From Alphaproteobacteria bacterium (GTDB lineage Bacteria > Pseudomonadota > Alphaproteobacteria > Rhizobiales > Rhizobiaceae), in assembly GCA_024280375.1 (NCBI GenBank), contig JAJRQF010000035.1:168151-232150 (forward strand): a DNA stretch of 64,000 nt. Reading direction: 5' to 3'. The position numbers were made by a program, and so were the translations under genes. Below are positions 49,289 to 60,463 of this stretch, piece after piece; within the stretch, counting starts at the first letter, position 1; each line of letters starts with the position of its first letter. The notes beneath the pieces are model-generated. The model was not told the DNA's origin and made no database searches. It worked only from the letters and a program-made list of their open reading frames with translations.

Positions 49289-50392
49289 ATGTCAACCAAT
49301 ACAGGCAATATAGATGAACGAGTTGGGTCGGAATCCCTAATTGCGCGCCTTATGAAACGGCCGGAATTAGGTGCAATTGCCGGCGTTATATTGGTCACGA
49401 TATTTTTTCTCATAACCGCTGATAAAGCAATGTTTACGTTGTCAGGTGTTTTGAATTTCTTAACTCCGGCTTCTCAGTTAGCGATTCTGGCAATTGGTGC
49501 AGCATTGCTTATGATTGGAGGAGAATTTGATCTTTCGATAGGTTCCATGGTCGCATTTGCCGGCTTGTTTTTTTCCGCTGCCGTCGTCAATTTCGGAATG
49601 CCCCTATTTGCAGCTATCCCGGCAACTTTAATATTTGCCGCATTTGTCGGCTCGATAAACGGGCAGATTGTCGTGCGTACCGGGTTGCCATCCTTCATTG
49701 TCACACTGGCATTTTTATTCATTCTTCGGGGTCTATCGCTGGTTGGATTGAAATTGGCCACAGGTGGCTCCACGCAGTTGCGCGGCGTGCGCGAAGCCGT
49801 CGAAGGAGACTTTCTTGCACCATTCTTCAGCGGTGATGCTTTTTCAGGTTTTTTTGCATGGCTTGCCAGCATAGATTTCATTGAGACATTCAAAAACGGC
49901 ACCCCAAAAGTTACCGGGATCCCGGTAGAGCTTATTTGGGCAATCGCATTGGCTATTTTAGCGACCTACATATTATTGCGAACGCCAGTTGGTAACTGGA
50001 TTTTTGCTTCCGGTGGAGATGCCGAATCTGCCTCAAACTCCGGTGTGCCAGTTCGCAAGGTAAAAGTTTCATTGTTCATGGTAACGGCAGCGTGCGCTGC
50101 ATTACTTGCGATCATTCAAGTACTCGATGCAGGCTCGACCGATGCGCGGCGTGGTTTCATGAAGGAATTCGAGGCAATCATTGCAGCGGTGATCGGTGGC
50201 TGCTTACTAACGGGCGGATATGGCTCGGCGATTGGCGCATTCTTCGGATCAATCATATTTGGCATGGTCGTGATTGGCCTGACCTATACCGATTTCGATC
50301 AGGACTGGTTCCAGGTATTTCTGGGCGGCATGCTTTTGTTGGCCGTTCTGTTTAACAATATGATCCGCAAACGTGTAACCGGGGAGCGCTAA
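49289..50392 (+). CDS. Sugar-type ABC transporter permease (inositol uptake)
   Basis: A 367-residue permease of the RbsC/FrcC family with eight or so hydrophobic helices; the segment [16 protein letters not shown] and the [22 protein letters not shown] loop are typical of the family. A charged N-terminal tail of about 35 residues precedes helix 1. GGGAGGAT stands before the start. It ends 1 bp before the ATPase start. Confidence 0.9.
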   Translation: MSTNTGNIDERVGSESLIARLMKRPELGAIAGVILVTIFFLITADKAMFTLSGVLNFLTPASQLAILAIGAALLMIGGEFDLSIGSMVAFAGLFFSAAVVNFGMPLFAAIPATLIFAAFVGSINGQIVVRTGLPSFIVTLAFLFILRGLSLVGLKLATGGSTQLRGVREAVEGDFLAPFFSGDAFSGFFAWLASIDFIETFKNGTPKVTGIPVELIWAIALAILATYILLRTPVGNWIFASGGDAESASNSGVPVRKVKVSLFMVTAACAALLAIIQVLDAGSTDARRGFMKEFEAIIAAVIGGCLLTGGYGSAIGAFFGSIIFGMVVIGLTYTDFDQDWFQVFLGGMLLLAVLFNNMIRKRVTGER

Positions 50393-50393
50393 A

Positions 50394-51173
50394 ATGACCG
50401 ATGCAATAGTCCATATGGAAAAAATCGAAAAGCACTTTGGTGCAGTTATTGCACTGGCCGGCGTCAGCTTCGATGTCACTGCCGGGGAATGTCATTGCCT
50501 GTTGGGCGATAATGGTGCTGGAAAATCGACCTTTATCAAGACGATGTCCGGGGTGCATAAACCTACAGCTGGCACTGTTCTTTTTGAAGGCAAGGAGATG
50601 AATTTCGACAGTCCTCGCGATTCAATGGAGGCAGGAATTGCGACAGTTTATCAAGATCTGGCGATGATCCCTTTGATGTCGGTCACGCGCAATTTCTGGA
50701 TGGGGCGCGAACCCACAAAGGGTAAAGGGTTGTTCAAGCGCTTCGACATTGATCGTGCCAACGAGATCACCATGGATGAGATGCGCAAGATGGGCATCAA
50801 TCTTCGAGGCCCGGATCAGGCGGTTGGTACGCTCTCAGGTGGCGAGCGACAGACCGTTGCAATTGCCCGCGCAGTCTATTTCGGCGCCAAAGTGCTGATC
50901 CTGGATGAACCGACATCGGCCCTTGGCGTGCGCCAAACCTCGAATGTTCTGGCGACTGTTGACCGCGTTCGTAATCAGGGTATCGGTGTTGTATTCATCA
51001 CCCACAATGTTCGCCATGCCATGGCCGTTGGCGACCGATTCACGGTTCTTAATCGCGGAAAAACTCTTGGAACGGCAGAAAAGGGGAAAATTACTGCCGA
51101 AGAGCTTCAGGAGTTGATGGCAGGTGGACAGGAATTGGCCACATTGGAAGGTTCGCTCGGAGGAACTGTATGA
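50394..51173 (+). CDS. Sugar-type ABC transporter ATPase, single domain
   Basis: A 259-residue ATPase: Walker [10 protein letters not shown], signature [13 protein letters not shown], Walker [15 protein letters not shown], switch FITHNVRHA. Most ribose/inositol-type ATPases are double-domain of about 500 residues; this is the short FrcA-like form, so the transporter would use two copies of this subunit. It is coupled to iolC by a 4-bp overlap. Confidence 0.9.
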   Translation: MTDAIVHMEKIEKHFGAVIALAGVSFDVTAGECHCLLGDNGAGKSTFIKTMSGVHKPTAGTVLFEGKEMNFDSPRDSMEAGIATVYQDLAMIPLMSVTRNFWMGREPTKGKGLFKRFDIDRANEITMDEMRKMGINLRGPDQAVGTLSGGERQTVAIARAVYFGAKVLILDEPTSALGVRQTSNVLATVDRVRNQGIGVVFITHNVRHAMAVGDRFTVLNRGKTLGTAEKGKITAEELQELMAGGQELATLEGSLGGTV

Positions 51174-53065
51174 CACTGGATGTCATCACAATAGGGCGCG
51201 CCTCGGTTGACCTTTATGGTGCGCAGGTTGGTGGCCGCTTGGAAAACATGGGGAGCTTCAACAAATATATTGGCGGCTCTCCCACAAATATTGCTGCTGG
51301 AACCGCGCGGTTGGGCCTGAAATCTGCCCTAATCACCCGAGTGGGTGACGAACATATGGGGCGGTTTATCCTTGAGGAATTAGCTGCCGAGGGTGTTGAT
51401 GTTGAGGGCGTAGTGACCGATCCTGAACGCCTGACAGCGTTGGTCTTGCTGGGTATCCGTGATCTTGAGCAATTCCCGCTGATTTTTTACCGCGAGAATT
51501 GTGCAGATATGGCTCTTTGCGAAGATGATATTGATCCAGCTTTTATTGCCAAAGCCAAATGCGTTGTGGCCACCGGCACTCATCTCAGCCATGCCAAAAC
51601 CGAAGCCGCTGTGCTCAAGGCCTTGCATTTGGCAAGAAAGAGCGGAGCGAAAACAGCGCTCGATATTGACTATCGACCAAACCTGTGGGGGCTGGCAGGC
51701 CATGATGCGGGAGAGGAGCGGTTCATCGACAGTCCTGCTGTAACGACAAAATTGCAACAATCGTTGCCCCTGTTTGACCTGATTGTCGGGACTGAAGAAG
51801 AATTTCATATTGCCGGTGGCAGCACCGACACGTTAGAAGCCTTGCGCAATGTACGCGCTTTGAGCCAAGCCACGCTTGTGTGTAAACGCGGCCCGATGGG
51901 AGCTGCCACCTTTACCGGTGATATTCCCGATTGTCTGGATGAAGGAATTAGCGGTCCGGGCTTTCAAGTGGAAGTCTTTAACGTGTTGGGGGCTGGTGAT
52001 GGTTTTATGTCCGGCCTACTTAAGGGCTGGCTTGACAATGAAGGTTGGGAAGTTGCCCTGACCTACGCCAATGCCTGTGGTGCGCTGGCCGTCAGCCGCC
52101 ATGGCTGCGCTCCCGCTTATCCAAGCTGGGAGGAATTACAGTTTTTCCTGAAACGAGGGGTCGTGACACCCGCCTTGCGTAAGGATGCGGAACTGGAACA
52201 GATCCACTGGTCTACCAATCGCCGTGATAAATGGCCGGATATGCGAATATTTGCCTTTGATCACCGAATGCAGTTTGAGGAAATGCAAGGCGCTACACTG
52301 GAAAAGATCGGGCGCTTCAAAGAATTATGCCTTGAAGCTCTTCTTCGTGTCGCAGATGGTCGTGAGGGATACGGTTTATTAAGCGATAGTCGCCTTGGGC
52401 AAAAAGCATTGTGGGACGCTGCGGGGCAGGGGTTGTGGATAGGCCGGCCGGCGGAAATGCCCGGTTCAATGCCGCTAAAACTTGAACCGGAGCTCGGTGC
52501 AGACATGGGTGGTTTGGGCGAATGGCCAAAAGATCATGTGGTAAAGGTGTTGTGTTATTATCATCCAGAGAGCGATGCTGACTTAAACGCGGGGCAGGAG
52601 GATACAATTATTCGACTATTTTCTGCCGCTCGCCGAAACAAATTGGATTTTCTGCTGGAAGTCATTCCATCCAAAGTGGCAGAATGTGGTGATGATACCT
52701 CAGCGCGCATCATCCAGCGGTTCTACGATATCGGCGTGTTTCCTGATTGGTGGAAACTGGAACCGATGAAAAATGATACCGCCTGGCAAAAGACCTGTAC
52801 CGCAATTTCAACCAACGATCCCCATTGCCGGGGTATTGTTGTGCTGGGACTGGATGCTCCTGAAGCTCACTTGGCAGCGAGTTTTTCTGCCGCGGCGAAG
52901 CACCATCTGGTTAAAGGGTTTGCCGTTGGACGCACGATATTTGGTGAAACCGCAAGGCATTGGATGAAGGATGAGGTTTCCGATATTGCCGCCGTTAAAG
53001 AGATGGCGCAAAACTACAGCCAATTGTGCAATATCTGGGACAAGGCACGAGGGGCTTATAAATGA
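51170..53065 (+). CDS. iolC: Bifunctional IolC: 5-dehydro-2-deoxygluconokinase fused to DUF2090
   Basis: A 631-residue fusion. The N-terminal PfkB kinase (about residues 1-330) has [15 protein letters not shown] and the ATP/active-site [15 protein letters not shown], with the catalytic Asp. The C-terminal DUF2090 barrel (about 340-631) reads [15 protein letters not shown] to [14 protein letters not shown], like an IolJ-type aldolase. The kinase phosphorylates 5-dehydro-2-deoxygluconate; the fused aldolase-like part may cleave the product. This fusion is common in alpha- and gammaproteobacteria. It overlaps iolD by 4 bp. Confidence 0.92.
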   Translation: MTLDVITIGRASVDLYGAQVGGRLENMGSFNKYIGGSPTNIAAGTARLGLKSALITRVGDEHMGRFILEELAAEGVDVEGVVTDPERLTALVLLGIRDLEQFPLIFYRENCADMALCEDDIDPAFIAKAKCVVATGTHLSHAKTEAAVLKALHLARKSGAKTALDIDYRPNLWGLAGHDAGEERFIDSPAVTTKLQQSLPLFDLIVGTEEEFHIAGGSTDTLEALRNVRALSQATLVCKRGPMGAATFTGDIPDCLDEGISGPGFQVEVFNVLGAGDGFMSGLLKGWLDNEGWEVALTYANACGALAVSRHGCAPAYPSWEELQFFLKRGVVTPALRKDAELEQIHWSTNRRDKWPDMRIFAFDHRMQFEEMQGATLEKIGRFKELCLEALLRVADGREGYGLLSDSRLGQKALWDAAGQGLWIGRPAEMPGSMPLKLEPELGADMGGLGEWPKDHVVKVLCYYHPESDADLNAGQEDTIIRLFSAARRNKLDFLLEVIPSKVAECGDDTSARIIQRFYDIGVFPDWWKLEPMKNDTAWQKTCTAISTNDPHCRGIVVLGLDAPEAHLAASFSAAAKHHLVKGFAVGRTIFGETARHWMKDEVSDIAAVKEMAQNYSQLCNIWDKARGAYK

Positions 53066-54888
53066 CGACAATTCGCCTAACCGCAGCGCAAGCGCTGGTG
53101 CGCTTTCTTGAAAACCAATTCAACCAAGATGGCGAACGCTTTATCGAAGGTGTTTGGGCTATATTTGGTCATGGCAATGTCGCCGGAATGGGCGAAGCAT
53201 TATATGAAGCGCGTGATCGACTGCCCACCTATCGTGGCCATAATGAACAGACCATGGCACATGCAGGCATTGCTTATGCAAAACAGTTAAGGCGCAGGCG
53301 GGCAATGGCCGTGAGTACATCCATTGGTCCAGGCGCTACAAATCTGGTGACAGCCGCCGCCCTTGCCCACGTCAATCGCCTGCCAATTTTACTATTACCC
53401 GGTGATGTTTTTGCCGGACGCGGCCCCGACCCGGTGTTGCAACAGATCGAAGATTTTAGTGACGCAACGCTCAGTGCTAATGATAGTTTGCGCCCGGTTA
53501 GCAGATATTTTGACCGAATTACCCGGCCCGAACAACTGATTACGGCGCTTCCTCGTGCTTTTCGAGTGATGAGCGATCCTGCCGATTGCGGACCTGCAAC
53601 ACTGGCGCTTTGTCAGGATGTGCAGGCTGAAGCCTATGATTATCCAACCTCGATGTTTGCGCCAAAAACCTGGGCCATGCGTCGGCCTGCGCCTGATATG
53701 CGAGAACTGGAACAGGCAGCAGAAGCGCTTCTTAAAGCCAAGAATCCAGTGATCATTGCGGGCGGTGGCGTACATTACTCGCAGGCCTGCGCGGTGCTCG
53801 AAAAATTTGCCACTGATCACAATATTCCGGTGGTGGAAACACAGGCAGGAAAATCGGCGCTGGTCTGGGATCATCGCCAAGCATTTGGGCCGGTTGGTGT
53901 TACGGGTGCTGCCAGTGCTAACGCTGTTTGCGCCAAGGCCGATCTGGTGATTGGTCTGGGTACGCGGTTTCAGGATTTCACCACCGCTAGCTGGTCACTG
54001 TTTAAAAACCCTTCCTGTCATATCTTGGCACTCAATATCCAATCTTATGATGCAATCAAACATCAGGCTATATCCCTGGTCTGCGATGCGCGCACCGGGC
54101 TGGAACAGTTGAGCCAGATGATAGGCGATTACCGCGCGAAGGATCAGATGGGCTCCATTCGGGAAGACTGGTTCAGCGAAGTCGACATGGTCACCGCAGC
54201 GCCTGCTGAAGGCAACGCACTGGCCACAGACATGCAAGTGATCGGGGCAGTGCAACGCGCAGCAACCGAAAAAACTACCGTCATGTGCGCTGCTGGCACT
54301 ATGCCGGGCGAGTTGCACAAACTTTGGAAATCATACAATCCCGGCGCCTATCACATGGAATACGGCTATAGCTGCATGGGGTATGAAATTGCAGGTGCCA
54401 TGGGAATCAAGATGGCCGAACCTTGGCGTGATGTCATCTGCTTTACCGGCGATGGTACTTATATGATGGCCAATTCTGAATTGGCAACAGCGGTAATGAT
54501 GGGCATCAACTACACACTGATCATCACCGACAATCGTGGGTTTGGTTGCATCAACCGTTTGCAAATGGCAACCGGTGGCGCTGAGTTCAACAACCTGTTG
54601 GACCATACAATTCATGAACAGCCTGCCGAAATTGATTTTGTCAAACATGCGCAATCCATGGGAGCAACGGCATTGAAGGTCGCCTCTATCGCTGAGCTGG
54701 AACAGGGATTGAAACAGCGTACCGGCAAAGGTGTCGAAGTTTTCGTTATCGACACCGACCCTTACCCCTCTACTGAAGCGGGCGGCGCATGGTGGGATGT
54801 TGCAGTACCTGAAATTTCTGAGCGTGATGAAGTCAATCAGGCGCGCGCAGAATACGAGGCAGCCCTTATTGAAAGAAAAAAAACATGA
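53062..54888 (+). CDS. iolD: 3D-(3,5/4)-trihydroxycyclohexane-1,2-dione hydrolase
   Basis: A 608-residue thiamine-diphosphate enzyme that opens the inositol ring. The N-terminal PYR domain carries [16 protein letters not shown] with the cofactor-activating Glu. The central domain follows. The C-terminal PP domain has [17 protein letters not shown] and the [14 protein letters not shown] metal-binding loop (GDG...N pattern). Its start overlaps iolC by 4 bp and its end overlaps iolE by 4 bp. Confidence 0.95.
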   Translation: MTTIRLTAAQALVRFLENQFNQDGERFIEGVWAIFGHGNVAGMGEALYEARDRLPTYRGHNEQTMAHAGIAYAKQLRRRRAMAVSTSIGPGATNLVTAAALAHVNRLPILLLPGDVFAGRGPDPVLQQIEDFSDATLSANDSLRPVSRYFDRITRPEQLITALPRAFRVMSDPADCGPATLALCQDVQAEAYDYPTSMFAPKTWAMRRPAPDMRELEQAAEALLKAKNPVIIAGGGVHYSQACAVLEKFATDHNIPVVETQAGKSALVWDHRQAFGPVGVTGAASANAVCAKADLVIGLGTRFQDFTTASWSLFKNPSCHILALNIQSYDAIKHQAISLVCDARTGLEQLSQMIGDYRAKDQMGSIREDWFSEVDMVTAAPAEGNALATDMQVIGAVQRAATEKTTVMCAAGTMPGELHKLWKSYNPGAYHMEYGYSCMGYEIAGAMGIKMAEPWRDVICFTGDGTYMMANSELATAVMMGINYTLIITDNRGFGCINRLQMATGGAEFNNLLDHTIHEQPAEIDFVKHAQSMGATALKVASIAELEQGLKQRTGKGVEVFVIDTDPYPSTEAGGAWWDVAVPEISERDEVNQARAEYEAALIERKKT

Positions 54889-55784
54889 TCCGATACGGCA
54901 CCAACCCGATTGCCTGGTCGAATGATGATGATCAGTCACTTGGCGCTCATATTAGCCTCGAACAATGTTTGAGCGAGGCTGGTGAAATTGGCTTTGATGG
55001 CATCGAGAAGGGCCACAAAATGCCCAGTGAACCCGATGCGCTGAATGCAGCTCTTTCTCCCCACGGTTTGAAATTTATTTCCGGTTGGCATTCTTTGAAC
55101 CTGCTTGAACATTCTGTAGAGGACGAAAAAAAGGCAATTCAACCCCATCTCGATCTGCTCAAGGCAATGGGCTGCGAGGTGTGTATTGTGTGCGAAACCT
55201 CCAATGCAATCCATGGTGCAGATGATCAGGCAGTTAACAACAAGCCCAATCTTGCCGATGACCAATGGGAGCGCTTTGGCGTAAAAATCGAAGAGATCGC
55301 ACAATTTTGCGCCGGGCAGGACATTGAACTGGTCTACCACCATCATATGGGTACAATTGTTGAAACGCCGGATGAAATCGACCGTTTCATGATGGTTACT
55401 GGCCCAGCCACCAAGCTTCTATTTGACACTGGGCATTGCTTTTTCGGCGGTGGTGAACCAGCAGAAGTGTTGGCACGCCACATGGATAGGGTCGCCCATA
55501 TTCACGCCAAAAATGTGCGCCCTTCGGTCATGTCTTTGGTCCGCGAACAAGAGCTTTCATTCCTCGAAGGAGTGCGCAGGGGTGTTTTCACAGTGCCGGG
55601 TGACCTGGAAGGTGGGGTGCAATTTGAACCTGTGCTCAGTGTCGCAGCAGCGCATGGATATCAGGGATGGTTGGTAATCGAAGCCGAGCAAGACCCGGAA
55701 ATTTATAATCCGTTTGAATATCAGTCCATGGGGTTGAAGGCACTGAAACAGATGGCCCGATCTACCGGACTGGACAGGAGCTAA
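54885..55784 (+). CDS. iolE: Inosose dehydratase
   Basis: A 299-residue AP-endonuclease-2-fold barrel that dehydrates scyllo-inosose to the cyclohexanedione substrate of IolD. It begins [41 protein letters not shown], the usual IolE opening, with metal ligands visible in [26 protein letters not shown] and IEAEQDPE. It overlaps iolD by 4 bp and is 2 bp from iolB. Confidence 0.94.
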   Translation: MIRYGTNPIAWSNDDDQSLGAHISLEQCLSEAGEIGFDGIEKGHKMPSEPDALNAALSPHGLKFISGWHSLNLLEHSVEDEKKAIQPHLDLLKAMGCEVCIVCETSNAIHGADDQAVNNKPNLADDQWERFGVKIEEIAQFCAGQDIELVYHHHMGTIVETPDEIDRFMMVTGPATKLLFDTGHCFFGGGEPAEVLARHMDRVAHIHAKNVRPSVMSLVREQELSFLEGVRRGVFTVPGDLEGGVQFEPVLSVAAAHGYQGWLVIEAEQDPEIYNPFEYQSMGLKALKQMARSTGLDRS

Positions 55785-55786
55785 TC

Positions 55787-56593
55787 ATGGCAAATCTGCA
55801 CCGTAAACCGACCGCGAGCATTGGCAAAGTACACGATATTACACCCGAAAGCGCTGGATGGAACTATGTTGGGTTTGGGTTGTATCACTTGAAAGCTGGC
55901 GAAACGGTTCGCGAACAAACCGGCGAATGTGAAGTGATATTGGTGCTGGTCGAAGGCCGTGCACGCATAACCGGTGCCGGGCAGAATTTTGGCGAGTTGG
56001 GCCAACGTATGAGCGTATTCGAACGTTTGCCTCCGGCCTGTATTTATGTGCCAAATGGTGCTGATTGGAGCGCTGAGGCTACCACCGATTGCGTGCTTGC
56101 AGTTTGTTCTGCACCCGGTTCAGGTGGCCACGATGCAGCAATAATCGGCCCGGTTGGCATAGAATTGGAAACCCGTGGAAAGGGGGGCAACACCCGCTAT
56201 ATCCATAATATTGCGATGGAAAACCGTGATGTTGCTGACAGCCTGCTGGTGACCGAAGTGTTTACGCCGCAGGGCAACTGGTCATCTTATCCGCCACACC
56301 GCCATGATGAAGACGACTTCCCCAATATGACCTATCTTGAGGAAACCTATTATCACCGGCTTAACCCCGCACAGGGTTTTGGCTTTCAGCGGGTTTTTAC
56401 CGAAGATGGAGAGCTGGATGAAACCATGGCTGTGAGTGATGGCGATGTGGTTTTGGTGCCCAAAGGTCACCATCCTTGCGGTGCGCCCTATGCTTATGAA
56501 ATGTACTATCTCAATGTCATGGCTGGGCCTTTGCGCAAATGGCGGTTTAAAAATCATCCTGACCACGACTGGATATTTCAGCGAGACAAATAG
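55787..56593 (+). CDS. iolB: 5-deoxy-glucuronate isomerase
   Basis: A 268-residue cupin-type isomerase acting after ring opening. The metal-binding HRHDEDDFPNMTYLEETYYHRLNP and the FQRVFTEDGELDETMAVSDGDVVLVPKGHHPCGAPYAYEMYYLNVMAGP stretch are family hallmarks. Together with iolG, C, D and E this completes the enzymes to the aldolase step, apart from methylmalonate-semialdehyde dehydrogenase (iolA), which is not here. Confidence 0.95.
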   Translation: MANLHRKPTASIGKVHDITPESAGWNYVGFGLYHLKAGETVREQTGECEVILVLVEGRARITGAGQNFGELGQRMSVFERLPPACIYVPNGADWSAEATTDCVLAVCSAPGSGGHDAAIIGPVGIELETRGKGGNTRYIHNIAMENRDVADSLLVTEVFTPQGNWSSYPPHRHDEDDFPNMTYLEETYYHRLNPAQGFGFQRVFTEDGELDETMAVSDGDVVLVPKGHHPCGAPYAYEMYYLNVMAGPLRKWRFKNHPDHDWIFQRDK

Positions 56594-56601
56594 GGATGAC
56601 A

Positions 56602-57729
56602 ATGGCAAAAGAGATTGGCATAGCCCTGATAGGCACCGGGTTTATGGGTAAAGCCCACGCTTTGGCCTGGGGGGCTGTGCAGCCGGTTTTTGGCACCGAT
56701 ACCAAGCCACGCCTTGAGATATTGTGTGATCAACCAGCGGAACGGGCCACGGCGATGGCGGATCAATTCGGCTTTGCCCGTGCGAGCGATAACTGGCGCG
56801 CTGCAATTGCTGATCCCGCTGTAGATGCGGTTTCAATTACCACTCCAAACAAGCTTCACGCGGAAATGGTAATTGAAGCAGCGCAAGCCGGTAAACATAT
56901 CTGGTGTGAAAAACCGCTGGCGGTAAATCTTGATGAAGCAAAGGCCATGGCCAAAGCGGTCGAGCAAGCCGGTGTGGCGGCAGTTATTGGCTATAACTAT
57001 ACTCAAAATCCAACATTTTTGCATGCGGTTGAACTACTGCAAAGCGGTGTTATAGGTCGCCCGATTCATTTTCGCGGCATTGTCGATGAGGACTATCAGG
57101 CCGACCCCAAAACCCCATGGACCTGGCGTTCGTTGCAAGCAGAAGCCGGGCTTGGCGTGTTGGGTGATTTGACCTGCCATCTGATCAGCATGGCATTGCG
57201 CCTTATGGGGCCGATAACGGTAATCGGTGCGGATATGCAAACCGTACATCGAACCCGGCCATTAGAAGATGGTTCGGGTACGGCGAAAGTGGAAAACGAA
57301 GACATCGCCAGCGCACTTTTGCGATTTGAAAACGGAGCGCAAGGGGTAATTTCCTCATCCCGTGTCGCCTGGGGGCGTAAAAACCGCTTGTCTTTCGAAG
57401 TGCACGGCGAGAAGGGTATGATTTGCTTTGATCAGGAACGCATGAACGAATTGCAGCTATATGTGGCCGAAGGGGCAAAATCTACGCAAGGCTTCAGGAC
57501 AATCCTTGCAGGGCCGGAGCATCCACATTATGGCCGGTTCAATCCGGCTCCCGGTCACACGTTGGGTTTTCAGGATCAAAAAACCATCGAAGCAGCAGCC
57601 TTTCTGGACATGATTGCCGGACGAAAAAGCAGTGGTGTTGGAATAAATGAAGCACTCGCAATCGAAAAAATCATTCACGCGATTGCGGTAACAGCCAATG
57701 ATACTGCATCGCACGTTTCACCCGATTAA
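56602..57729 (+). CDS. Second Gfo/Idh/MocA dehydrogenase of the inositol operon
   Basis: A 375-residue NAD-dependent dehydrogenase: IALIGTGFMGKAHALAW, EKPLAVNLDEAKAMAKAV with the catalytic Lys, GDLTCHLISMALRL with the His/Asp motif. It may oxidise another inositol (scyllo- or chiro-) or a rhizopine-like compound; it resembles MocA-type members. ATG 56602 is preferred, though an ATG two codons upstream (56596) also works. It is the last gene of the operon, 8 bp after iolB; a decayed zone follows. Confidence 0.82.
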   Translation: MAKEIGIALIGTGFMGKAHALAWGAVQPVFGTDTKPRLEILCDQPAERATAMADQFGFARASDNWRAAIADPAVDAVSITTPNKLHAEMVIEAAQAGKHIWCEKPLAVNLDEAKAMAKAVEQAGVAAVIGYNYTQNPTFLHAVELLQSGVIGRPIHFRGIVDEDYQADPKTPWTWRSLQAEAGLGVLGDLTCHLISMALRLMGPITVIGADMQTVHRTRPLEDGSGTAKVENEDIASALLRFENGAQGVISSSRVAWGRKNRLSFEVHGEKGMICFDQERMNELQLYVAEGAKSTQGFRTILAGPEHPHYGRFNPAPGHTLGFQDQKTIEAAAFLDMIAGRKSSGVGINEALAIEKIIHAIAVTANDTASHVSPD

Positions 57730-57761
57730 AGTTCCGCAGACGCTTAGGGTCAGGACCTAAT

Positions 57762-58109
57762 TACACCCCGATTTTCACAACGCTGCCTGCCCATTGGCGG
57801 AGGTTCTCGGCCACCGGATTGTTTGAAGAAAATACAAGGTAGTAGCCCTTGTCGGTCCGGACACCCGTCCCATGCCAATGCAATACCTTTGCCTTCCATT
57901 GCTGCTTGCATGGTTAGTGCATAATTGTTGAACATATATTGGCCTTTTGGAATCTTGAACTCTCCACCAAAATGATGAAACCAGTTTTGCCAGTCCATCC
58001 AACCCATTTCACCCTGATCTTGAACCAATAAAGGCAAGCTTTGTAGTGACTGCAAATCAAGATTGTGCCCGATCAGGTTATTATGAGATGCGAATGCCGG
58101 GGAACACAC
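57762..58109 (-). pseudogene. C-terminal remnant of a LysR (GcvA-like) regulator, frameshifted
   Basis: Minus-strand frame 1 encodes part of a LysR effector domain (LPLLVQDQGEMGWMDWQNWF, YALTMQAAMEGKGIALAW). Near 57865 the reading must shift to continue as TDKGYYLVFSSNNPVAENLRQWAGSVVKIGV and a TAA stop at 57762-57764. A few residues seem to be lost at the switch. The HTH and first half are gone; the next feature begins where they should be. The gene is dead. Confidence 0.8.
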
Positions 58110-58512
58110 AACAAATCCTATGGCAAAGTTAGCAAGGCTGTGATTGAGGCAGGATCTCCTACGCTCAAAGCTGTAATCAAAATGGGCACCGGCATCGGTT
58201 CCATTGATTTCACGGCAACACGAGCAAACCGGGTTCAGGTCGTAAATTGCCCCGGATATGCCAGATATTCCGTGGCAGAAAATGCATTCATTCTAATGAT
58301 GAACTGCATGAAAGGTTCTGCCTTTTTGATCAATGTCGGGCGTGGGGCAAGTGTTGACGAACTGGCATTGCTGAGTGTTTTGAAAAACCGCCAGATTGCA
58401 AGATGAGGTGAAATCGCTTGTTCTGGACGTTCTCGCAGGTCGGTCTTTAACCATTCGATCTCGCAACCCCCGTTTAGCAGATCAACCTGACTGTATTTAT
58501 CCAATCGCGTAA
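58110..58512 (+). pseudogene. Remnant of a D-isomer-specific 2-hydroxyacid dehydrogenase
   Basis: An N-terminal piece (KAVIEAGSPTLKAVIKMG to VVNCPGYARYSVAENAFILMMNC) is joined directly to a C-terminal piece (MKGSAFLINVGRGASVDELALLSVLKNRQIA). The NAD-binding G-x-G-x2-G segment between them is missing, an internal deletion of roughly 115 residues. After IAR a frameshift leads to LVLDVLAGRSL and NPRLADQPDCIYPIA, ending at TAA 58510-58512. It resembles phosphoglycerate dehydrogenase or its relatives. Confidence 0.8.
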
Positions 58513-58550
58513 ATTAATAATTACCCCAAGCGGAAAGTAGGGTTGCAATC

Positions 58551-58907
58551 ATGATTAAAGAGCTCAATTTTCCGGCAGGTTGTCGGTTACTGGCTGGATG
58601 GCAGGCGAATGATCCGCCGGCGATTGACCGGTTGAGGGAAATATTTGATGCGTGTATTGCCGGGGAATATGACGATATTTTTGCCCAGCCTTCACCAGAA
58701 AATGCAGTGAATATCGGTGGGTCACTAAACCTGATGACTTTGACCATCATGCACGATCTTTACGGCCATGATTCCGCCGAGTTTTATAAAGGAGATGCCG
58801 AACGTTATGTGCGAACAACACTGTTGTCCCGGTGATTGCTCGGCATGAACAAACTGTATCTGAGTTGGCCGGTCTATGGTTTCACCGCAGAGGCAATGGG
58901 GGCTTGA
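58551..58907 (+). pseudogene. Open frame with internal TGA, possible methyltransferase-like remnant
   Basis: A 94-codon frame (LNFPAGCRLLAGWQANDPPA, IMHDLYGHDSAEFYKGDAERYVRTTLLSR) stops at TGA 58833-58835 but continues in the same frame as LLGMNKLYLSWPVYGFTAEAMGA to a TGA at 58905. The residue replaced by the first stop was probably Arg (CGA to TGA). The text has the feel of a uroporphyrinogen-decarboxylase/methyltransferase family N-terminus, but I am unsure. An intact gene would be longer. A truncated 94-residue protein could still be made. From 58908 to 59175 I see nothing recognisable beyond the AAGGAG before the next gene. Confidence 0.5.
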
Positions 58908-59175
58908 GCCTGGACCCGTGATCTATTGTTCTTCAATGAATTATGTTTCACCGTGGCATGGTGACTTGTCATGCGTGAATTGTTTCGGCTGGCCAGCGTT
59001 GACCGAACCACCCGGGTTTACCGGAGACTGTTTCGTTTGTGTTTGGTAGCTTAATTGTTGAAAAGCATACTCATCAACCTATCCTACTTGAGGAGGATTG
59101 TGTCCAAAGCCAATCCACCATTTATGTCTGCCAATGTATCATAACCGGGACGAACAATTTCCCAAGGAGTTAATA

Positions 59176-60420
59176 ATGGCAGATTTCCCGATTGAGGCGG
59201 TAAGGACACAATTTCCTGCCTTGGCGATGAAAGATAACGGGCAGCAAAGAATTTACCTGGACAATCCTGCCGGAACGCAAGTCCCACAAAGGGTAATTGA
59301 TGGTGTTGTCAAAGGCATGTCAGACGGTGCGAGCAATCTTGGTGGCATGTTTTCTGCAAGCCACACAGCTAATCAAATCTGGTTCGATGCCCATAGGGCA
59401 ATGGCGGACTTTCTGGGTGCGTCACCAAAGGAAGTTATCATTGGACCAAGCATGACTAACTTAACATTCAATATGTCCCGCACGATCGGTCGCACTCTTA
59501 GCGCTGGCGATGAAATAATCGTAACCTGCATGGATCATGAAGGAGACATTTCTCCCTGGCTTCATCTGGCGCAAGACCTTGATCTGGTGGTGAAATGGTT
59601 ACCCTTTGATAAAGAAAGCTGGCGCATTGAACCACAGGATTTACAAAATCTGCTCAATGAAAAAACCCGCCTTCTGGCCCTTAATTATGCCAGCAACCTG
59701 ACCGGTTCAATCAATGATGTTAAAACCCTGATTTCCCTTGCTAAGGCGGCCGGCGTTTTAACTTATGTTGATGCAGTGCAGTTTGCACCCCACGGTTTGA
59801 TTGACGTAAATTCAATCGGCTGTGATTTTCTTGCTTGTTCATCTTATAAGTTTTTTGGCCCTCACATGGGTATTCTTTGGGGTCGGCAGGATATTCTGGA
59901 AGAGCTTGATGCATATAAATGCCGTTGCTCCTCGTTGGAATTGCCTGAAAAGTTTGAAACGGGTACTCCGCAAACAGAAATGTTAAGTGGTCTGATCGAG
60001 ACAGTGGGTTATCTTGAATGGTTGGGCACGGAACTGGGGGGTAGCGGAACGCGTCGGGAGCTGTTGCAGACTGCCTATGATGGTTTTTGTGACTACGAAA
60101 ATAGCCTCACACGGGTTTTGATTGACGGACTTATGAATATTTCTGGTGTAACCATTCACGGCATCACCAACAGCAATCGAATTTCTGAACGGGTGCCAAC
60201 GGTCTCATTTACCCACGATAGAATTGCCCCCGAAACTATTGCCAGCTCAATGGCAAGCGTCGGCGTCTTTGTATGGCATGGGCATAACTATGCTTACGAG
60301 CCGGTCCGCCATTTGGGTATTGTTGAACAAACCGGCGTAGTGCGTGTCGGCATAGCACATTATAATACGCCATCGGAAATTGAGCGTACACTTGAGAATT
60401 TTGCCCGTATTCTGAATTGA
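59176..60420 (+). CDS. Cysteine-desulfurase-like aminotransferase class V protein
   Basis: A 414-residue PLP enzyme from ATG 59176, with AAGGAG 5 nt upstream; the frame is open to 59098 but without a ribosome site. PLP-binding Lys in CSSYKFFGPHMGIL, Asp in YVDAVQFAPHG, and NYASNLTGSI. It fits the 'cysteine desulfurase-like' group that lacks a proven partner; in related clusters these act as lyases or aminotransferases. It is followed by the HisN-like gene after 43 bp and an amino-acid ABC transporter. Confidence 0.8.
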   Translation: MADFPIEAVRTQFPALAMKDNGQQRIYLDNPAGTQVPQRVIDGVVKGMSDGASNLGGMFSASHTANQIWFDAHRAMADFLGASPKEVIIGPSMTNLTFNMSRTIGRTLSAGDEIIVTCMDHEGDISPWLHLAQDLDLVVKWLPFDKESWRIEPQDLQNLLNEKTRLLALNYASNLTGSINDVKTLISLAKAAGVLTYVDAVQFAPHGLIDVNSIGCDFLACSSYKFFGPHMGILWGRQDILEELDAYKCRCSSLELPEKFETGTPQTEMLSGLIETVGYLEWLGTELGGSGTRRELLQTAYDGFCDYENSLTRVLIDGLMNISGVTIHGITNSNRISERVPTVSFTHDRIAPETIASSMASVGVFVWHGHNYAYEPVRHLGIVEQTGVVRVGIAHYNTPSEIERTLENFARILN

Positions 60421-60463
60421 ATATTACCGTTAAGAGCACTCTTTTTGGACAAAGATATATCAA

